Of a DNA stretch of 64,000 nucleotides, positions 26,109 through 34,730 are shown piece by piece (the first letter of the stretch is position 1; every line of letters starts with the position of its first letter). Made by a program: the position numbers and the translations under genes. Under the pieces are notes generated by a model that was not told the origin of the DNA, made no database searches, and saw only the letters and a program-made list of their open reading frames with translations. Origin of the DNA: Actinomadura livida (GTDB lineage Bacteria; Actinomycetota; Actinomycetes; Streptosporangiales; Streptosporangiaceae); NCBI RefSeq assembly GCF_014648675.1, contig NZ_BMRO01000001.1, positions 308,696 to 372,695 on the forward strand, given 5' to 3'.

Positions 26109-27617
26109 TCAGCGCAAGGGGATGACGACCTCGTCCTCACACGGCGGGTTGGTCTCCTGGTCGCCGCAGCCGGTGGCGGCGTGGCAGCGGATCCTCAACT
26201 GCGACTCGGTCACGTCCACGCGCAGGAAGCTCTTGAAGAACGGCGGGTCGTCCCAGTCGGCCAGTTCCGAGCGGAAGCGCTGCGGCAGCTTGTGCACGGG
26301 GGCCCGGAGGAAGCGCGGGCGGTGCCGGCCGCCGCGCGGGACGCCCAGGAGCGCCGCGACGAAGCGGGCGCGCAGGGACGGACCGGGGCCGTCGTATCCG
26401 CGGGCCGGCCGGATGCCGAGCCTGCGCCGGACGGCGGCCGTGGCCTCCTCCGGGGTCAGCTCGAAGAGCTTCGGCAGCCGCAGCCAGCGGCCGTACAGCT
26501 TGCTGTAGCGGGACAGGGAGTCGCCGCGCAGCGGGTAGCAGCGGAACCGGTCCTCCTCGACCACGCGGGTCCGCGGGATCGTGTGGGTGGCGTGCATGAA
26601 CGCGCCCCCGCCGCCGGAGACGACGTACTGGATCGTCCGCCCGTCGCCGGTCTCGATCGGGTAGCGCTGGTAGTTGTGGATGTCGCCGCCGATCGCGGCC
26701 ACGTAGTTGTGGGCCGGGTCCCGGACGATCTCGTCCACGGTCCCGCCGCCCTCGATCTTCCCCGGCCGGTGTTCGTCGTCCACGTACAGCGGTTTTCCGG
26801 TCACGAGCAGCTTGGGTTTCGGACCAGCGGAGACCTCCCGCAGCCAGCGGCCCTGGCCGCGGTCGATCGTGCCCGTGATGCCGGTGTCGACGCCGATGAC
26901 GCGCAGCGACGGCGTGTCGATCGCCCAGTACGGGCCCGGCTGGACGGACCGCTGGCCAGGCGCGCCCCGGTACCGGCGGCGGGCCTCCTCCAGCGCGGCG
27001 GCGTCCACCTCGCCCGGCGAGCGCCACAGCAGGCGGGGCAGGAAGGAGAGCGGGCCGCGCCACGGCGGCGGGGAGCAGTCCGTGTCCAGGTCGCAGAAGA
27101 CGTGCAGGAAGCCGCGCAGGCCGTCGTACCAGTCGTGGTTGCCGGGGATGGCGTAGATGGGGGCCGGATAGTCCTTGTAGGGGCGGAAGAACTTGCCCGG
27201 GTACTGGTCCGCGTCGCCCGCCGGGTAGATCACGTCGCTGGCGATGATCATGAAGTCGGTGCCGGCGGCGGCGTTCAGCAGCGGCGGTACGACGGCGTAC
27301 TGCGACCGGTCGCCCTCGCCGGTGTCGCCGAGCAGGGCGAACGAGAACTCGGGCTCGGCGCGGTGGACGGTGAACGCGGCCGGCGTGCCCCGCTCGCGCA
27401 GCGCGGCGACGCAGCGGCGGCGGATCGCGTTCGAGGGATCGCCGAACAGGTGCGCCACCACGTCGTTCCGGGAGCGCCACAGCACCCTGGGGCGGCGCCA
27501 GGAGAAGTCGGGGACGCGCTCGGGCAGCAGGTCGCGGAACGTGCCGGGTTTCTGGCAGACCCATCCGGCGCCCGCCTCTGAGGTGCGCGAGTTGTCGGGG
27601 TACTCCTCGGCACTCAC
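26109..27617 (-). CDS. calcineurin-like metallophosphoesterase
   Basis: A 502-residue predicted phosphoesterase. Dinuclear metal motifs are visible: SFALLGDTGEGD, MIIASDVIYPAGDADQY, the hallmark IPGNHDWYDG and the histidine-bearing IGGDIHNYQRYP. The C-terminal 170 residues are Arg-rich without a known domain. The GTG at 27617 was chosen for its GGAGGCG ribosome site; the frame stays open for another 400 nt upstream, but that part has Arg/Pro-rich shadow character. No signal peptide is in this frame, although a possible broken signal peptide lies upstream at 27743-27916. The substrate is unknown. Confidence 0.88.
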   Translation of the reverse strand: MSAEEYPDNSRTSEAGAGWVCQKPGTFRDLLPERVPDFSWRRPRVLWRSRNDVVAHLFGDPSNAIRRRCVAALRERGTPAAFTVHRAEPEFSFALLGDTGEGDRSQYAVVPPLLNAAAGTDFMIIASDVIYPAGDADQYPGKFFRPYKDYPAPIYAIPGNHDWYDGLRGFLHVFCDLDTDCSPPPWRGPLSFLPRLLWRSPGEVDAAALEEARRRYRGAPGQRSVQPGPYWAIDTPSLRVIGVDTGITGTIDRGQGRWLREVSAGPKPKLLVTGKPLYVDDEHRPGKIEGGGTVDEIVRDPAHNYVAAIGGDIHNYQRYPIETGDGRTIQYVVSGGGGAFMHATHTIPRTRVVEEDRFRCYPLRGDSLSRYSKLYGRWLRLPKLFELTPEEATAAVRRRLGIRPARGYDGPGPSLRARFVAALLGVPRGGRHRPRFLRAPVHKLPQRFRSELADWDDPPFFKSFLRVDVTESQLRIRCHAATGCGDQETNPPCEDEVVIPLR

Positions 27618-28079
27618 AGGGGACGCCTCCGGGGGTGAGCCGTTCCGTCCGGCGCGTGTCCGCGCGCAGGCTCCGGGCAGCCTGCCGTGGCGAAAGGCTC
27701 GGGTAGGGGTCCGCACAGCCTGGCCGGAGGCGATCTCGGCCGTCAAGCGACTTGCCGGAGCCCGGCGTGTGATCTTCGCGGGCGCGGGGCTTCGGCGGGG
27801 AGTGCGTGTGCGTGGTGGACGCCGACGCCACCCCCAGAGACGCCGGCGCCACCACGACGAGGGCGCCCGCGGGTGGTCATGAGTCCCCCCAGAACGGCGA
27901 GCAGTCGCCTTCTCATGACCCCGTCCGCAGACGGCCCCAACGGTCCCTAAGCGGGACGTAACTGACGCTATCCGAGGAGCCGTAATGCGGGCGTAAACGG
28001 ACCCAAACATCATGGCCAACTCGGGGACACGCGTTCCCGCAGGTCAGCGGCGGATGCCCGGGGGTCAGGATGCGAGGGG
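27618..28079. other. 462-nt gap with a possible broken secreted-peptide gene
   Basis: No intact gene seen. On the minus strand from the ATG at 27916 the frame begins MRRRLLAVLGGLMTTRG. Dropping one G from the GGG run just after it would continue into ALVVVAPASLGVASAS, together a textbook signal peptide. As written the frame runs into Arg/Gly-rich shadow sequence and stops at 27743. This may be a decayed gene, a sequencing error or chance. The rest of the gap holds the upstream region of the phosphoesterase gene. Confidence 0.4.
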
Positions 28080-29009
28080 TCAGGGGGCCAGCACGCGGAG
28101 CGCGCCGGGCATCACCCGTGCGGTGACCGGCAGCACCCCCGGCAGCTCGCCGTCCGCGCCGTACGGGAGCGTCCTGCCGGGCGGCCCGGTCAGCTCGATC
28201 CGCACCTCGCGGCCCCGCATGACCTCGACCTCCGGCCGGCGCACGTGCGACCCGTCCTCCAGCTCCCGCATCACGGAGAAGAACAGCTTCTTCGGCGCGC
28301 TCCGGATGAGGACGACGTCGAGCAGCCCGTCGTCCACGCGGGCGTCCGGCGCGATGTGCTTGCCGAAACCGTAGTAGCCGGAGTTCGCCGCGACGACGGT
28401 GTAGCCCTTCCGGGCGAACGACTCGCCGTCCACGGTGATCAGGTAGTCGGCGGCGCGCCACGAGATGATCGCGCGCAGGGCCCCGACGTAGTAGGCCGCG
28501 GAGCCGCGCAGCAGCCGCGTGTTGTTGGCGTTGTCGTTGGCGACGGCGTCCACGCCCGCGTAGACGCTGCCGAGCACGGGCGTGCCGTTGGCCTCGATGG
28601 CGTCCACCGCGCGCGGCTCGCCCTCCAGCAGCAGCTTGGCCAGTTCCTCCGGGTCGGACGGGACGCCGAGCTGCCGCGCGAAGTCGTTGCCGCGCCCCGC
28701 CGGGACGATGCCGAACACCGCCCCCTTCCCGGCGCCGTCCCTCCCGGTGTCCAGGCCGGCCAGGGCGCCGCCGACGCAGCCGACCATGCCGTCGCCGCCG
28801 ACGCCGAGCACCACCCGCCCGGTTCCGGCGGCGGCGCGGGCGACGTCGTGGGCGTGGCCGAGGCCGCGGCTGTACTCGACGGCCACGTCGGCGCCCGCCT
28901 CGCGCAGCAGCCGGGCCAGCGTGATCAGTGACGAGGCCGACGCGGAGTCGCCCGCCGCCGGGTTGACGATCGCGGTGAACGCGCGCGGACCTTGCTCAGG
29001 GGCGGGCAT
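28080..29009 (-). CDS. diacylglycerol kinase/YegS-like lipid kinase
   Basis: A 309-residue member of the DAGK catalytic family that phosphorylates a lipid hydroxyl with ATP. Visible motifs: AIVNPAAGDSASAS, the nucleotide-binding VVLGVGGDGMVGCVGGALAG, GIVPAGRGNDFARQL and DDGLLDVVLI. It starts 9 nt after the stop of the AGPS-like oxidase gene on the same strand, so the two very likely form an operon in phospholipid or ether-lipid metabolism. In mycobacteria related enzymes feed phosphatidylinositol mannoside synthesis or recycle diacylglycerol; which applies here is unknown. Confidence 0.93.
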   Translation of the reverse strand: MPAPEQGPRAFTAIVNPAAGDSASASSLITLARLLREAGADVAVEYSRGLGHAHDVARAAAGTGRVVLGVGGDGMVGCVGGALAGLDTGRDGAGKGAVFGIVPAGRGNDFARQLGVPSDPEELAKLLLEGEPRAVDAIEANGTPVLGSVYAGVDAVANDNANNTRLLRGSAAYYVGALRAIISWRAADYLITVDGESFARKGYTVVAANSGYYGFGKHIAPDARVDDGLLDVVLIRSAPKKLFFSVMRELEDGSHVRRPEVEVMRGREVRIELTGPPGRTLPYGADGELPGVLPVTARVMPGALRVLAP

Positions 29010-29018
29010 GTCCTGTGC

Positions 29019-30662
29019 TCACTCCTCTGCGGCCGGCGGGACGAGCACGCCCGGGTTCATGATCCCGGCCGGATCGACCCGCTCCTTGACGGCGCGGAGC
29101 ACCGCCGCGCCCAGCGGCCCGATCTCCCGGGCGTACCAGTCGCGGTGGTCGGTGCCCACCCCGTGATGATGACTGATCGTTCCGCCCGCGTCGATGATCG
29201 CGTCGTTGGCGGCGCGCTTGGCCGCGTCCCAGTGCGCCACCGGATCCGCGCCCTGCGCGGACACGACGGTGAAGTACAGCGAGGCGCCGGACGGGTAGAC
29301 GTGCGAGATGTGGCACATCAGCAGCGGTGGCGTGCCCGCTCCGGACAGCGCGCCGATCAGCGCGGACCGGACGGCGTCGTAGAGCCGGGGGACGTCCGGC
29401 CAGAACGCGGCGGTCTCCAGCGTCTCCGCGAACGCGCCCGCGTCCAGCAGCGAGTCGCGCAGGTAGGGGGCGTTGAACCGGCCGTGCGCCCACTTCTCGC
29501 CCGGCCCGGTGCCGAGCGGCTCGCCGCCGGCGGCGCGCAGCGCCTCCGCCGCCTCCGTCCGCCGTCCGGCGACCCCCCGCGCGGTGCCCTCGAACCCGAG
29601 CACCGCCAGGCAGCCGGCCGAGGCGCCGGCTCCGCCCGGCGTTCCGATCGCGGCCGGGTCGGCCAGCCCGACCACCGTCTCGGTCTCATCGGACAGCCGC
29701 AGGACCGCGGGCAGCGGCCCGTCCTGGGCGAGCCGGCGCAGCGCGGCCGCGCCCTCGCCGAACGACGCGAACCGCCAGCCCTCGTACTCCCGCGCCTCCG
29801 GGACGGGATGGATCCGCACGGTCACGGACGTGATCACACCGAACGCGCCCTCGGAGCCGAGGACGAGCTGCCGCAGGTCGGGGCCCGCGGCCGACTTCGG
29901 CGCCCGGCCGAGGTCGAGCGTCCCCTCCGGGGTGGCGACCGTCAGCGCCACCACCATGTCGTCGAAGCGCCCGTATCCCGCGGACGCCTGCCCGCTGGAC
30001 CGCGCCGCCGCGAACCCGCCGATCGACGCCCACTCGAACGACTGCGGGAAGTGCCCGAGGGTGTAGCCGCGCTCCCCCAGCCGCGCCTCGGCGTCCGGGG
30101 CGCGCAGGCCGGGCTGCAGGACGGCCGTCCGGGCGGTCTCGTCGACCGAGACGACGGCGTCCATGCGCCGCAGGTCGAGCGCGACGAACCCGCCGCCGCC
30201 GGTGCCCGCGCCGTCGGCCGCACCGTCGGCCGAGGGTGCCAGCCCGCCGACGACCGAGGTGCCGCCGCCGAACGGGACGACCGCGATCCGGCGCTCCGCG
30301 CAGGCCCGCAGCACGGCGAGGACCTCGTCGTGCGAGCCCGGGAGGACGACCGCGTCGGGCGCGTCCGCCGCCTCGCCGGCGCGGATGCGCAGCAGGTCGG
30401 GCGTCGACTTGCCGCGGGTGTGCCGGACGCGCGTCTCGGCGTCGGCGCGGACGTTGGAGTCCCCGACGACCTTCGCCAGCGCGGTCAGGTCGCCGTCGTC
30501 GAGGCGGCAGGCGGGTACCCCGACGCCGTCGAGGTCGGCCGGGGGCCGCTCGGCGGGCCGCACCCCGAGCATGTCGCGCAGCAGCCCGGCCACCGGTTCC
30601 GGCAGCGGCGCGGCCAGGCCAGGATCGCCCCAGCCGCTCCACAGCATGTCCCGCGTCTCCAC
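29019..30662 (-). CDS. FAD-binding oxidase, alkyldihydroxyacetonephosphate-synthase-like
   Basis: A 547-residue flavoprotein of the vanillyl-alcohol-oxidase/AGPS family. The PP-loop is VVPFGGGTSVVGGL, followed by FAD contacts (EWASIGGFAAARSSGQASAG; LGSEGAFGVITSVTVRIHP). The C terminus has the AGPS-type TISHHHGVGTDHRDWYAREIG, whose histidines lie at the active site in AGPS. True AGPS swaps the acyl group of acyl-DHAP for a fatty alcohol to make ether lipids. Co-occurrence with a lipid kinase and glpD favours a glycerolipid role. It is divergent from the TetR gene with only 58 nt between, a natural control point. Confidence 0.9.
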   Translation of the reverse strand: METRDMLWSGWGDPGLAAPLPEPVAGLLRDMLGVRPAERPPADLDGVGVPACRLDDGDLTALAKVVGDSNVRADAETRVRHTRGKSTPDLLRIRAGEAADAPDAVVLPGSHDEVLAVLRACAERRIAVVPFGGGTSVVGGLAPSADGAADGAGTGGGGFVALDLRRMDAVVSVDETARTAVLQPGLRAPDAEARLGERGYTLGHFPQSFEWASIGGFAAARSSGQASAGYGRFDDMVVALTVATPEGTLDLGRAPKSAAGPDLRQLVLGSEGAFGVITSVTVRIHPVPEAREYEGWRFASFGEGAAALRRLAQDGPLPAVLRLSDETETVVGLADPAAIGTPGGAGASAGCLAVLGFEGTARGVAGRRTEAAEALRAAGGEPLGTGPGEKWAHGRFNAPYLRDSLLDAGAFAETLETAAFWPDVPRLYDAVRSALIGALSGAGTPPLLMCHISHVYPSGASLYFTVVSAQGADPVAHWDAAKRAANDAIIDAGGTISHHHGVGTDHRDWYAREIGPLGAAVLRAVKERVDPAGIMNPGVLVPPAAEE

Positions 30663-30707
30663 CCGCGCCTCCCGTCACCGGCCTGCCGCCGGCCTCGAAT
30701 CTGTGCT

Positions 30708-30713
30708 TACACT
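30708..30713 (+). promoter_or_regulatory. -10 element of the TetR-glpD operon
   Basis: TACACT ends 7 nt before the ATG at 30721. No Shine-Dalgarno sequence is present, consistent with a leaderless mRNA. A TGTGAC/GTCACA inverted repeat (30713-30718 and 30734-30739) brackets the start codon and could be the autoregulatory operator. Confidence 0.5.
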
Positions 30714-30720
30714 GTGACAC

Positions 30721-31392
30721 ATGACGTCGAATCGTCACAAGAAAGCCGGCCGCACCGTCCGGGTGCGCCACCAAGCGGGGCGCGAAGGGGCGGGGCGCGA
30801 CGGCGCGGGCGGGGGGCGCACCGCCGACGACACCGTCCTCGACGCCGCCCGCGACTGCGTGCTCGCCGTCGGCGTGCGCCGCACCACCCTCACCGACATC
30901 GCCCGCCGCGCCGGCGTGTCCCGGATGACGCTGTACCGCCGCTGGCCGGACGTCCGCACGATCGTCGCCGACCTGATGACCCGCGAGTGGGTCGGGCTGG
31001 GCGACTCGCTGCAGCCTCCCGACGACGGCCGCCCCGTCCGGCCCCGGTTCGTGTCGGGCCTGGTCACCGGGGTACGGACGTTCCGCGACCACCCGCTGCT
31101 CCGCAAGATCATCGAGGTGGACCCGGAGCTGCTGCTCCCCTACGTCGTGGACCGCTGCGGCGCGAGCCAGCTGGTGTTCCTGGAGCTGTTCGAGGAGGCG
31201 CTGCGCGCCGGGCACGCCGACGGCACCATCCGCCGCGACCATCCGGGCCGGCAGGCGCGGGCGGTCCTGCTGGTCGTCCAGTCCTACGTCCTGTCGGCGC
31301 CGACGATGCTCGACGAGACCGACCCCGACCTCGGCTCCGACGCCTTCGACGAAGAACTCCGCCACATCCTGGAGAGGATGCTCGCGCCGTGA
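30721..31392 (+). CDS. TetR family regulator of the glycerolipid divergon
   Basis: A 223-residue TetR-type regulator with an unusually long basic N terminus (about 35 residues, Arg/Gly/Lys-rich) before the helix-turn-helix TLTDIARRAGVSRMTLYRRW. Its ATG at 30721 follows TACACT by 7 nt (leaderless). The stop overlaps the glpD start as GTGA, so it is co-translated with glpD and divergent from the AGPS-lipid-kinase operon. It is likely to control both directions, sensing a lipid-derived ligand; that is inference from arrangement. Confidence 0.92.
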   Translation: MTSNRHKKAGRTVRVRHQAGREGAGRDGAGGGRTADDTVLDAARDCVLAVGVRRTTLTDIARRAGVSRMTLYRRWPDVRTIVADLMTREWVGLGDSLQPPDDGRPVRPRFVSGLVTGVRTFRDHPLLRKIIEVDPELLLPYVVDRCGASQLVFLELFEEALRAGHADGTIRRDHPGRQARAVLLVVQSYVLSAPTMLDETDPDLGSDAFDEELRHILERMLAP

Positions 31393-32960
31393 AAACTCCG
31401 GAATCCGACGCACGGAACCCCGAGGTCCCCGGGACCTCGCTCAACGCGGCGCGCCGGGAGCGCGAGCTCGCCGAACTGCCCGGGGAGGTGGTGGACGTCC
31501 TCGTCGTCGGCCTCGGCGCGACGGGCGCGGGCGCCGCGCTGGACGCCGCGTCCCGGGGCTTGTCGGTCGCCGCGATCGACGCCCACGACCTGGCGTTCGG
31601 CACGTCCCGGTGGAGCTCCAAGCTCATCCACGGCGGGCTGCGCTACCTCGGGTCCGGGCAGGTCGACGTGGCGTACGAGAGCGCGGTCGAGCGCGGCGTC
31701 CTCATGCGCCGCACCGCCCCGCACCTCGTCCGCGCGCTGCCGTTCGTGATGCCGATGACCCCGGCCGTGCCCCGCTCCAGCGCGCTGGCCGTCGCCGCGG
31801 CGGTGCGCGCGGGCGACGTGCTGCGGCTCTCCGCGCGCACCCCGCGGTCGGTGCTGCCCGGCCCGCGCCGGCTGTCGGCGGTCGAGACGCTGCGGCTCGC
31901 GCCCCCGCTGCGCCCGTACGGGCTGCGCGGCGGCCTGCTGTCGTGGGACGGCCAGCTCACCGACGACGCGCGCCTGGTCACCGCGCTCGCCCGGACCGCC
32001 GCCGGGCTCGGCGCCCGCGTCCTCACCCGCTGCCGGGCGGTCGCGCTGACCGGGGACGGCGCGCAGGTCCGCGACGAGCTGACCGGCCGGGAGTTCGGCG
32101 TCCGGGCGCGGTCGGTGGTGAACGCGGCCGGAGTCTGGGCGGGCGGCCTGGTGGACGGGGTGCGGCTGCGCCCGTCGCGCGGCACGCACATCGTGGTCGG
32201 GGCGGACACCCTGCGCGGGCTCACGGCCGGGATGCAGATCCCGGTCCCGGGCTCCACCAGCCGGTTCCTGCTGGTGCTGCCGCAGGGCGACGGCCGCGTC
32301 TACGTGGGCCTGACCGACGTGGCGGCCGACGGGCCGATCCCGGACGTGCCCGAGCCGACCGAGAGCGAGATCGGGTTCCTGCTCGACATCCTCGGCTCGG
32401 CGCTGGACGTCCCCGTGCGGCGGTCCGACGTGATCGGCGCGTACGCCGGGCTGCGGCCCCTGCTGGACCTCGGCCGGGGCGGCGACACCGCCGACATCTC
32501 CCGCCGGCACGCCGTGCTGACCTCGCCGGACGGCGTCGTGACGATCGTCGGCGGCAAGCTCACCACCTACCGGCGGATGGCGCAGGACGCCGTCGACGCG
32601 GCCGCCCGCGCCGCCGGGCTCGACGCCCCGCCGAGCCGGACCGCCCGGCTGCCGCTCGTCGGCGCGGCCCCGCGGGACCGCCTGGACGTGCTGGACGCGC
32701 CGTCCCGCCTCGTCCAGCGGTACGGGACCGAGGCGCCGCTGCTGACCGCGCTCGCCGCGGAGGACCCCGCCCTGCTCGAACCCGTCGTCCCGGGGCTGCC
32801 GGTCCTCGGCGCGGAGCTGGCCTGGGCGGTGCGGCACGAGGGCGCGCTGGAGGTCGGCGATCTGCTGGACCGCCGCACCCGGATCGGGCTCGTCGCACCG
32901 GACCGGGCGGCGGCGCTGCCGGCCGCGGAGGCGCTGCTGCCGCGCGCCGCCCTGCGCTGA
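31389..32960 (+). CDS. glpD: glycerol-3-phosphate dehydrogenase
   Basis: An FAD enzyme oxidising sn-glycerol-3-phosphate to dihydroxyacetone phosphate at the membrane, passing electrons to quinone. It has 523 residues, normal for GlpD. Motifs: the FAD-binding VVDVLVVGLGATGAGAALDA, the GlpD signature FGTSRWSSKLIHGGLRYL, and the C-terminal TIVGGKLTTYRRMAQDAVD. The GTG start at 31389 overlaps the TetR stop by 4 nt. Its product DHAP is also the backbone donor used by AGPS enzymes, which fits the neighbouring divergent operon. Confidence 0.95.
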   Translation: MKTPESDARNPEVPGTSLNAARRERELAELPGEVVDVLVVGLGATGAGAALDAASRGLSVAAIDAHDLAFGTSRWSSKLIHGGLRYLGSGQVDVAYESAVERGVLMRRTAPHLVRALPFVMPMTPAVPRSSALAVAAAVRAGDVLRLSARTPRSVLPGPRRLSAVETLRLAPPLRPYGLRGGLLSWDGQLTDDARLVTALARTAAGLGARVLTRCRAVALTGDGAQVRDELTGREFGVRARSVVNAAGVWAGGLVDGVRLRPSRGTHIVVGADTLRGLTAGMQIPVPGSTSRFLLVLPQGDGRVYVGLTDVAADGPIPDVPEPTESEIGFLLDILGSALDVPVRRSDVIGAYAGLRPLLDLGRGGDTADISRRHAVLTSPDGVVTIVGGKLTTYRRMAQDAVDAAARAAGLDAPPSRTARLPLVGAAPRDRLDVLDAPSRLVQRYGTEAPLLTALAAEDPALLEPVVPGLPVLGAELAWAVRHEGALEVGDLLDRRTRIGLVAPDRAAALPAAEALLPRAALR

Positions 32961-33035
32961 GCCCGCGCTGACCGCGCCGCCTCGGGGTTCTTCCAGAACG
33001 GCGAATCCGGCCCCGCCATGTTTGCCCCTCGTGCG

Positions 33036-33054
33036 TTAGGTTACCCTTACCTAA
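33036..33054 (+). promoter_or_regulatory. iron box (IdeR/DtxR-type operator)
   Basis: TTAGGTTACCCTTACCTAA is a near-perfect 19-bp palindrome that matches the mycobacterial IdeR consensus TTAGGTTAGGCTAACCTAA at 16 of 19 positions. It ends 3 nt before the ATG at 33058, so a bound iron-regulator would block transcription initiation. Confidence 0.8.
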
Positions 33055-33057
33055 TCA

Positions 33058-33990
33058 ATGAAGATCGACGGGGGGTTCTCCTTGACGCGCGGCAACGGCT
33101 GCGGGCACTGCCCCGGCAGCCACACCGGGGAGCGGCCGTGCCTGGCGAGCGCGACCGTCAAGGCGGGCGCCTGGCTGCTCATCGAGCATCCGGGCCCGTG
33201 GCCGGAGCGCGTCGAGGAACTGGCCCGCCCCGAGCCGATCGCCGAGGCCGTGCGCGCCGCGCAGCGGGCCGGCGTGCGGCCGCAGCTGATCCGCCGGCCG
33301 GGACGGCGCCGCGGCGTCCCGCCCGTCCAGGTCTACGCCGCGTTCTCGCGCGGCACCGAGGTCTGGATCGAGGGCCGGGAGCTGGCCGATCCCGCGGAGC
33401 TGCGGAAGCTCGACCTGGGCGCGCTGGCCGCGGGCCGGTCCCCCGGTCTCGGGGAGCGGGTGGACGAGCCGCTGCTGCTGGTCTGCACGCACGGGCGCCG
33501 CAACGCCTGCTGCGCCCGCACCGGCGCGCCGCTGGCCCGGACGCTGACCGCACGTTTCGAGCGCCTCGTCTGGGAAACCACCCATGTCGGCGGTGACCGA
33601 TTTGCAGCGAATTTGGTATGTCTTCCCCACGGGCTCTACTACGGCGACCTCGACGAATCCCACGCGGTGACGGCGGCGGAGGCCTACCTGCGCGGCGAGG
33701 TCGCGCTGGACCGGCTGCGCGGGCGCGGCGGGACGCCGGAGCCGGCACAGGCCGCGGAGCACTTCGTCCGCGCGCACACCGGGCGCCTCGGACTGGACGA
33801 GGTGACCGTGGTGTCGGTCACTGGGGGAACATCTCGGTACGAAGCGGTCGTTGCCATACAGGAGAGCCGTTACCGGGTCATCGTCGAGAGCGTCCGGCAA
33901 CAGTCCCCGTGCGGGCCGGACTGCGGAGAGAACATGAAAACCTACGTTGTCAGGGAACTCACCCTTCTCAACGCGGCGGCACTCGTGTAA
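33058..33990 (+). CDS. sucrase/ferredoxin-like (thioredoxin-fold Fe-S) protein
   Basis: A 310-residue protein of the sucrase/ferredoxin-like family. Cys-rich signatures are an N-terminal GCGHCPG, CTHGRRNACCARTGAPLA with the family's thioredoxin-like ferredoxin site, and a C-terminal CGPDCGENMKTY. The C-terminal part resembles [2Fe-2S] ferredoxin folds. The ATG at 33058 sits 3 nt after an iron box and has no ribosome site, so it is either leaderless or starts at the TTG at 33082, which has a G-run upstream. Iron control suggests a role under iron limitation, such as reductive iron release; that is inference. Confidence 0.85.
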   Translation: MKIDGGFSLTRGNGCGHCPGSHTGERPCLASATVKAGAWLLIEHPGPWPERVEELARPEPIAEAVRAAQRAGVRPQLIRRPGRRRGVPPVQVYAAFSRGTEVWIEGRELADPAELRKLDLGALAAGRSPGLGERVDEPLLLVCTHGRRNACCARTGAPLARTLTARFERLVWETTHVGGDRFAANLVCLPHGLYYGDLDESHAVTAAEAYLRGEVALDRLRGRGGTPEPAQAAEHFVRAHTGRLGLDEVTVVSVTGGTSRYEAVVAIQESRYRVIVESVRQQSPCGPDCGENMKTYVVRELTLLNAAALV

Positions 33991-34174
33991 TCTCTCTGAG
34001 GCCCCATTCGAGGGTCTCCCGTCGCACGTCCCCAGGTTTCCGGCGCAACCGGACGGGGAACAGAGCGGCAACTCTGGACGTTGGACCATTCGGCGCTTCT
34101 GGCTTCATGTCATCCGAAGGATGTCGGGCGTCCATGTCCTGAAATTGTTCGAAACCAATCAAGGTGGGTGTTCC

Positions 34175-34471
34175 ATGGCTCAGGTACGTCGGCAGGCAAA
34201 CCTCCCTCGTCCCAGCTGGGGCTGGCAGGACGCCGCGGCGTGCCGGGGGGAAGACCTCGTCCTCTTCTTCGGTCCCGACGGTGAGCGTCAGCCCGAGCGA
34301 GAGATCCGCGAGCGCAAGGCGAAGCAGATCTGCATGGGCTGCCCCGTCCGCACGGAGTGCCTGGACTACGCGGTTTCCAGGCCCGAGAAGTACGGCACGT
34401 GGGGCGGTCTGAACGAAGACGAGCGCGCGTCCGAGCGCCGTCGCCGGATGCGTCGCGCCAACGCCGCCTAG
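34175..34471 (+). CDS. WhiB-family Fe-S transcriptional regulator
   Basis: A 98-residue Wbl protein carrying a [4Fe-4S] cluster on four cysteines: Cys23 (AAACRGED), CMGC and TEC (QICMGCPVRTECLDYA). The turn motif GTWGGL and a basic C-terminal tail ERRRRMRRAN for DNA contact follow. Wbl proteins bind the region 4 domain of the primary sigma factor and respond to redox or nitric oxide. The ATG at 34175 has AAGGTGGG upstream. The 185-nt spacer after the previous gene probably holds its promoter. The PDGERQPERE segment recalls WhiB3/WhiB2-type members, but I do not assign a number. Confidence 0.95.
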   Translation: MAQVRRQANLPRPSWGWQDAAACRGEDLVLFFGPDGERQPEREIRERKAKQICMGCPVRTECLDYAVSRPEKYGTWGGLNEDERASERRRRMRRANAA

Positions 34472-34535
34472 CCGAGTACGCAGGCCGCCAGAACGCTCCC
34501 ATCGCGAACCCCGGCACGCCACCGAGAAAAACGAC

Positions 34536-34560
34536 ACGGCCCCGCCCCGCGGGGCCGTTT
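34536..34560 (+). terminator. intrinsic terminator of the whiB gene
   Basis: The stem ACGGCCCC/GGGGCCGT with a 7-nt loop is followed by TT, 65 nt after the whiB stop and preceded by an A-rich GAGAAAAACGAC. Confidence 0.75.
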
Positions 34561-34730
34561 GCGTTGCCCGGACCCGGTCCGTCCGCCCGGGAACCGGACA
34601 CTTCACCCGCGGCTGCGGCCGCTGTGACTCAGATCGCTCCCCGACTTTCCAGCGAACGGCGCTTTTACCGCAAGCGTCCCCGCGACGCGGCCATTTTTCA
34701 AAAAGTCGCCGCACCAATTTCCGCGCGGCG

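Noticed and set aside
27687..27950. Plus-strand frame in the gap upstream of the phosphoesterase
   Set aside because: No ribosome site or -10 element, Arg/Pro-rich shadow composition, no recognisable domain.
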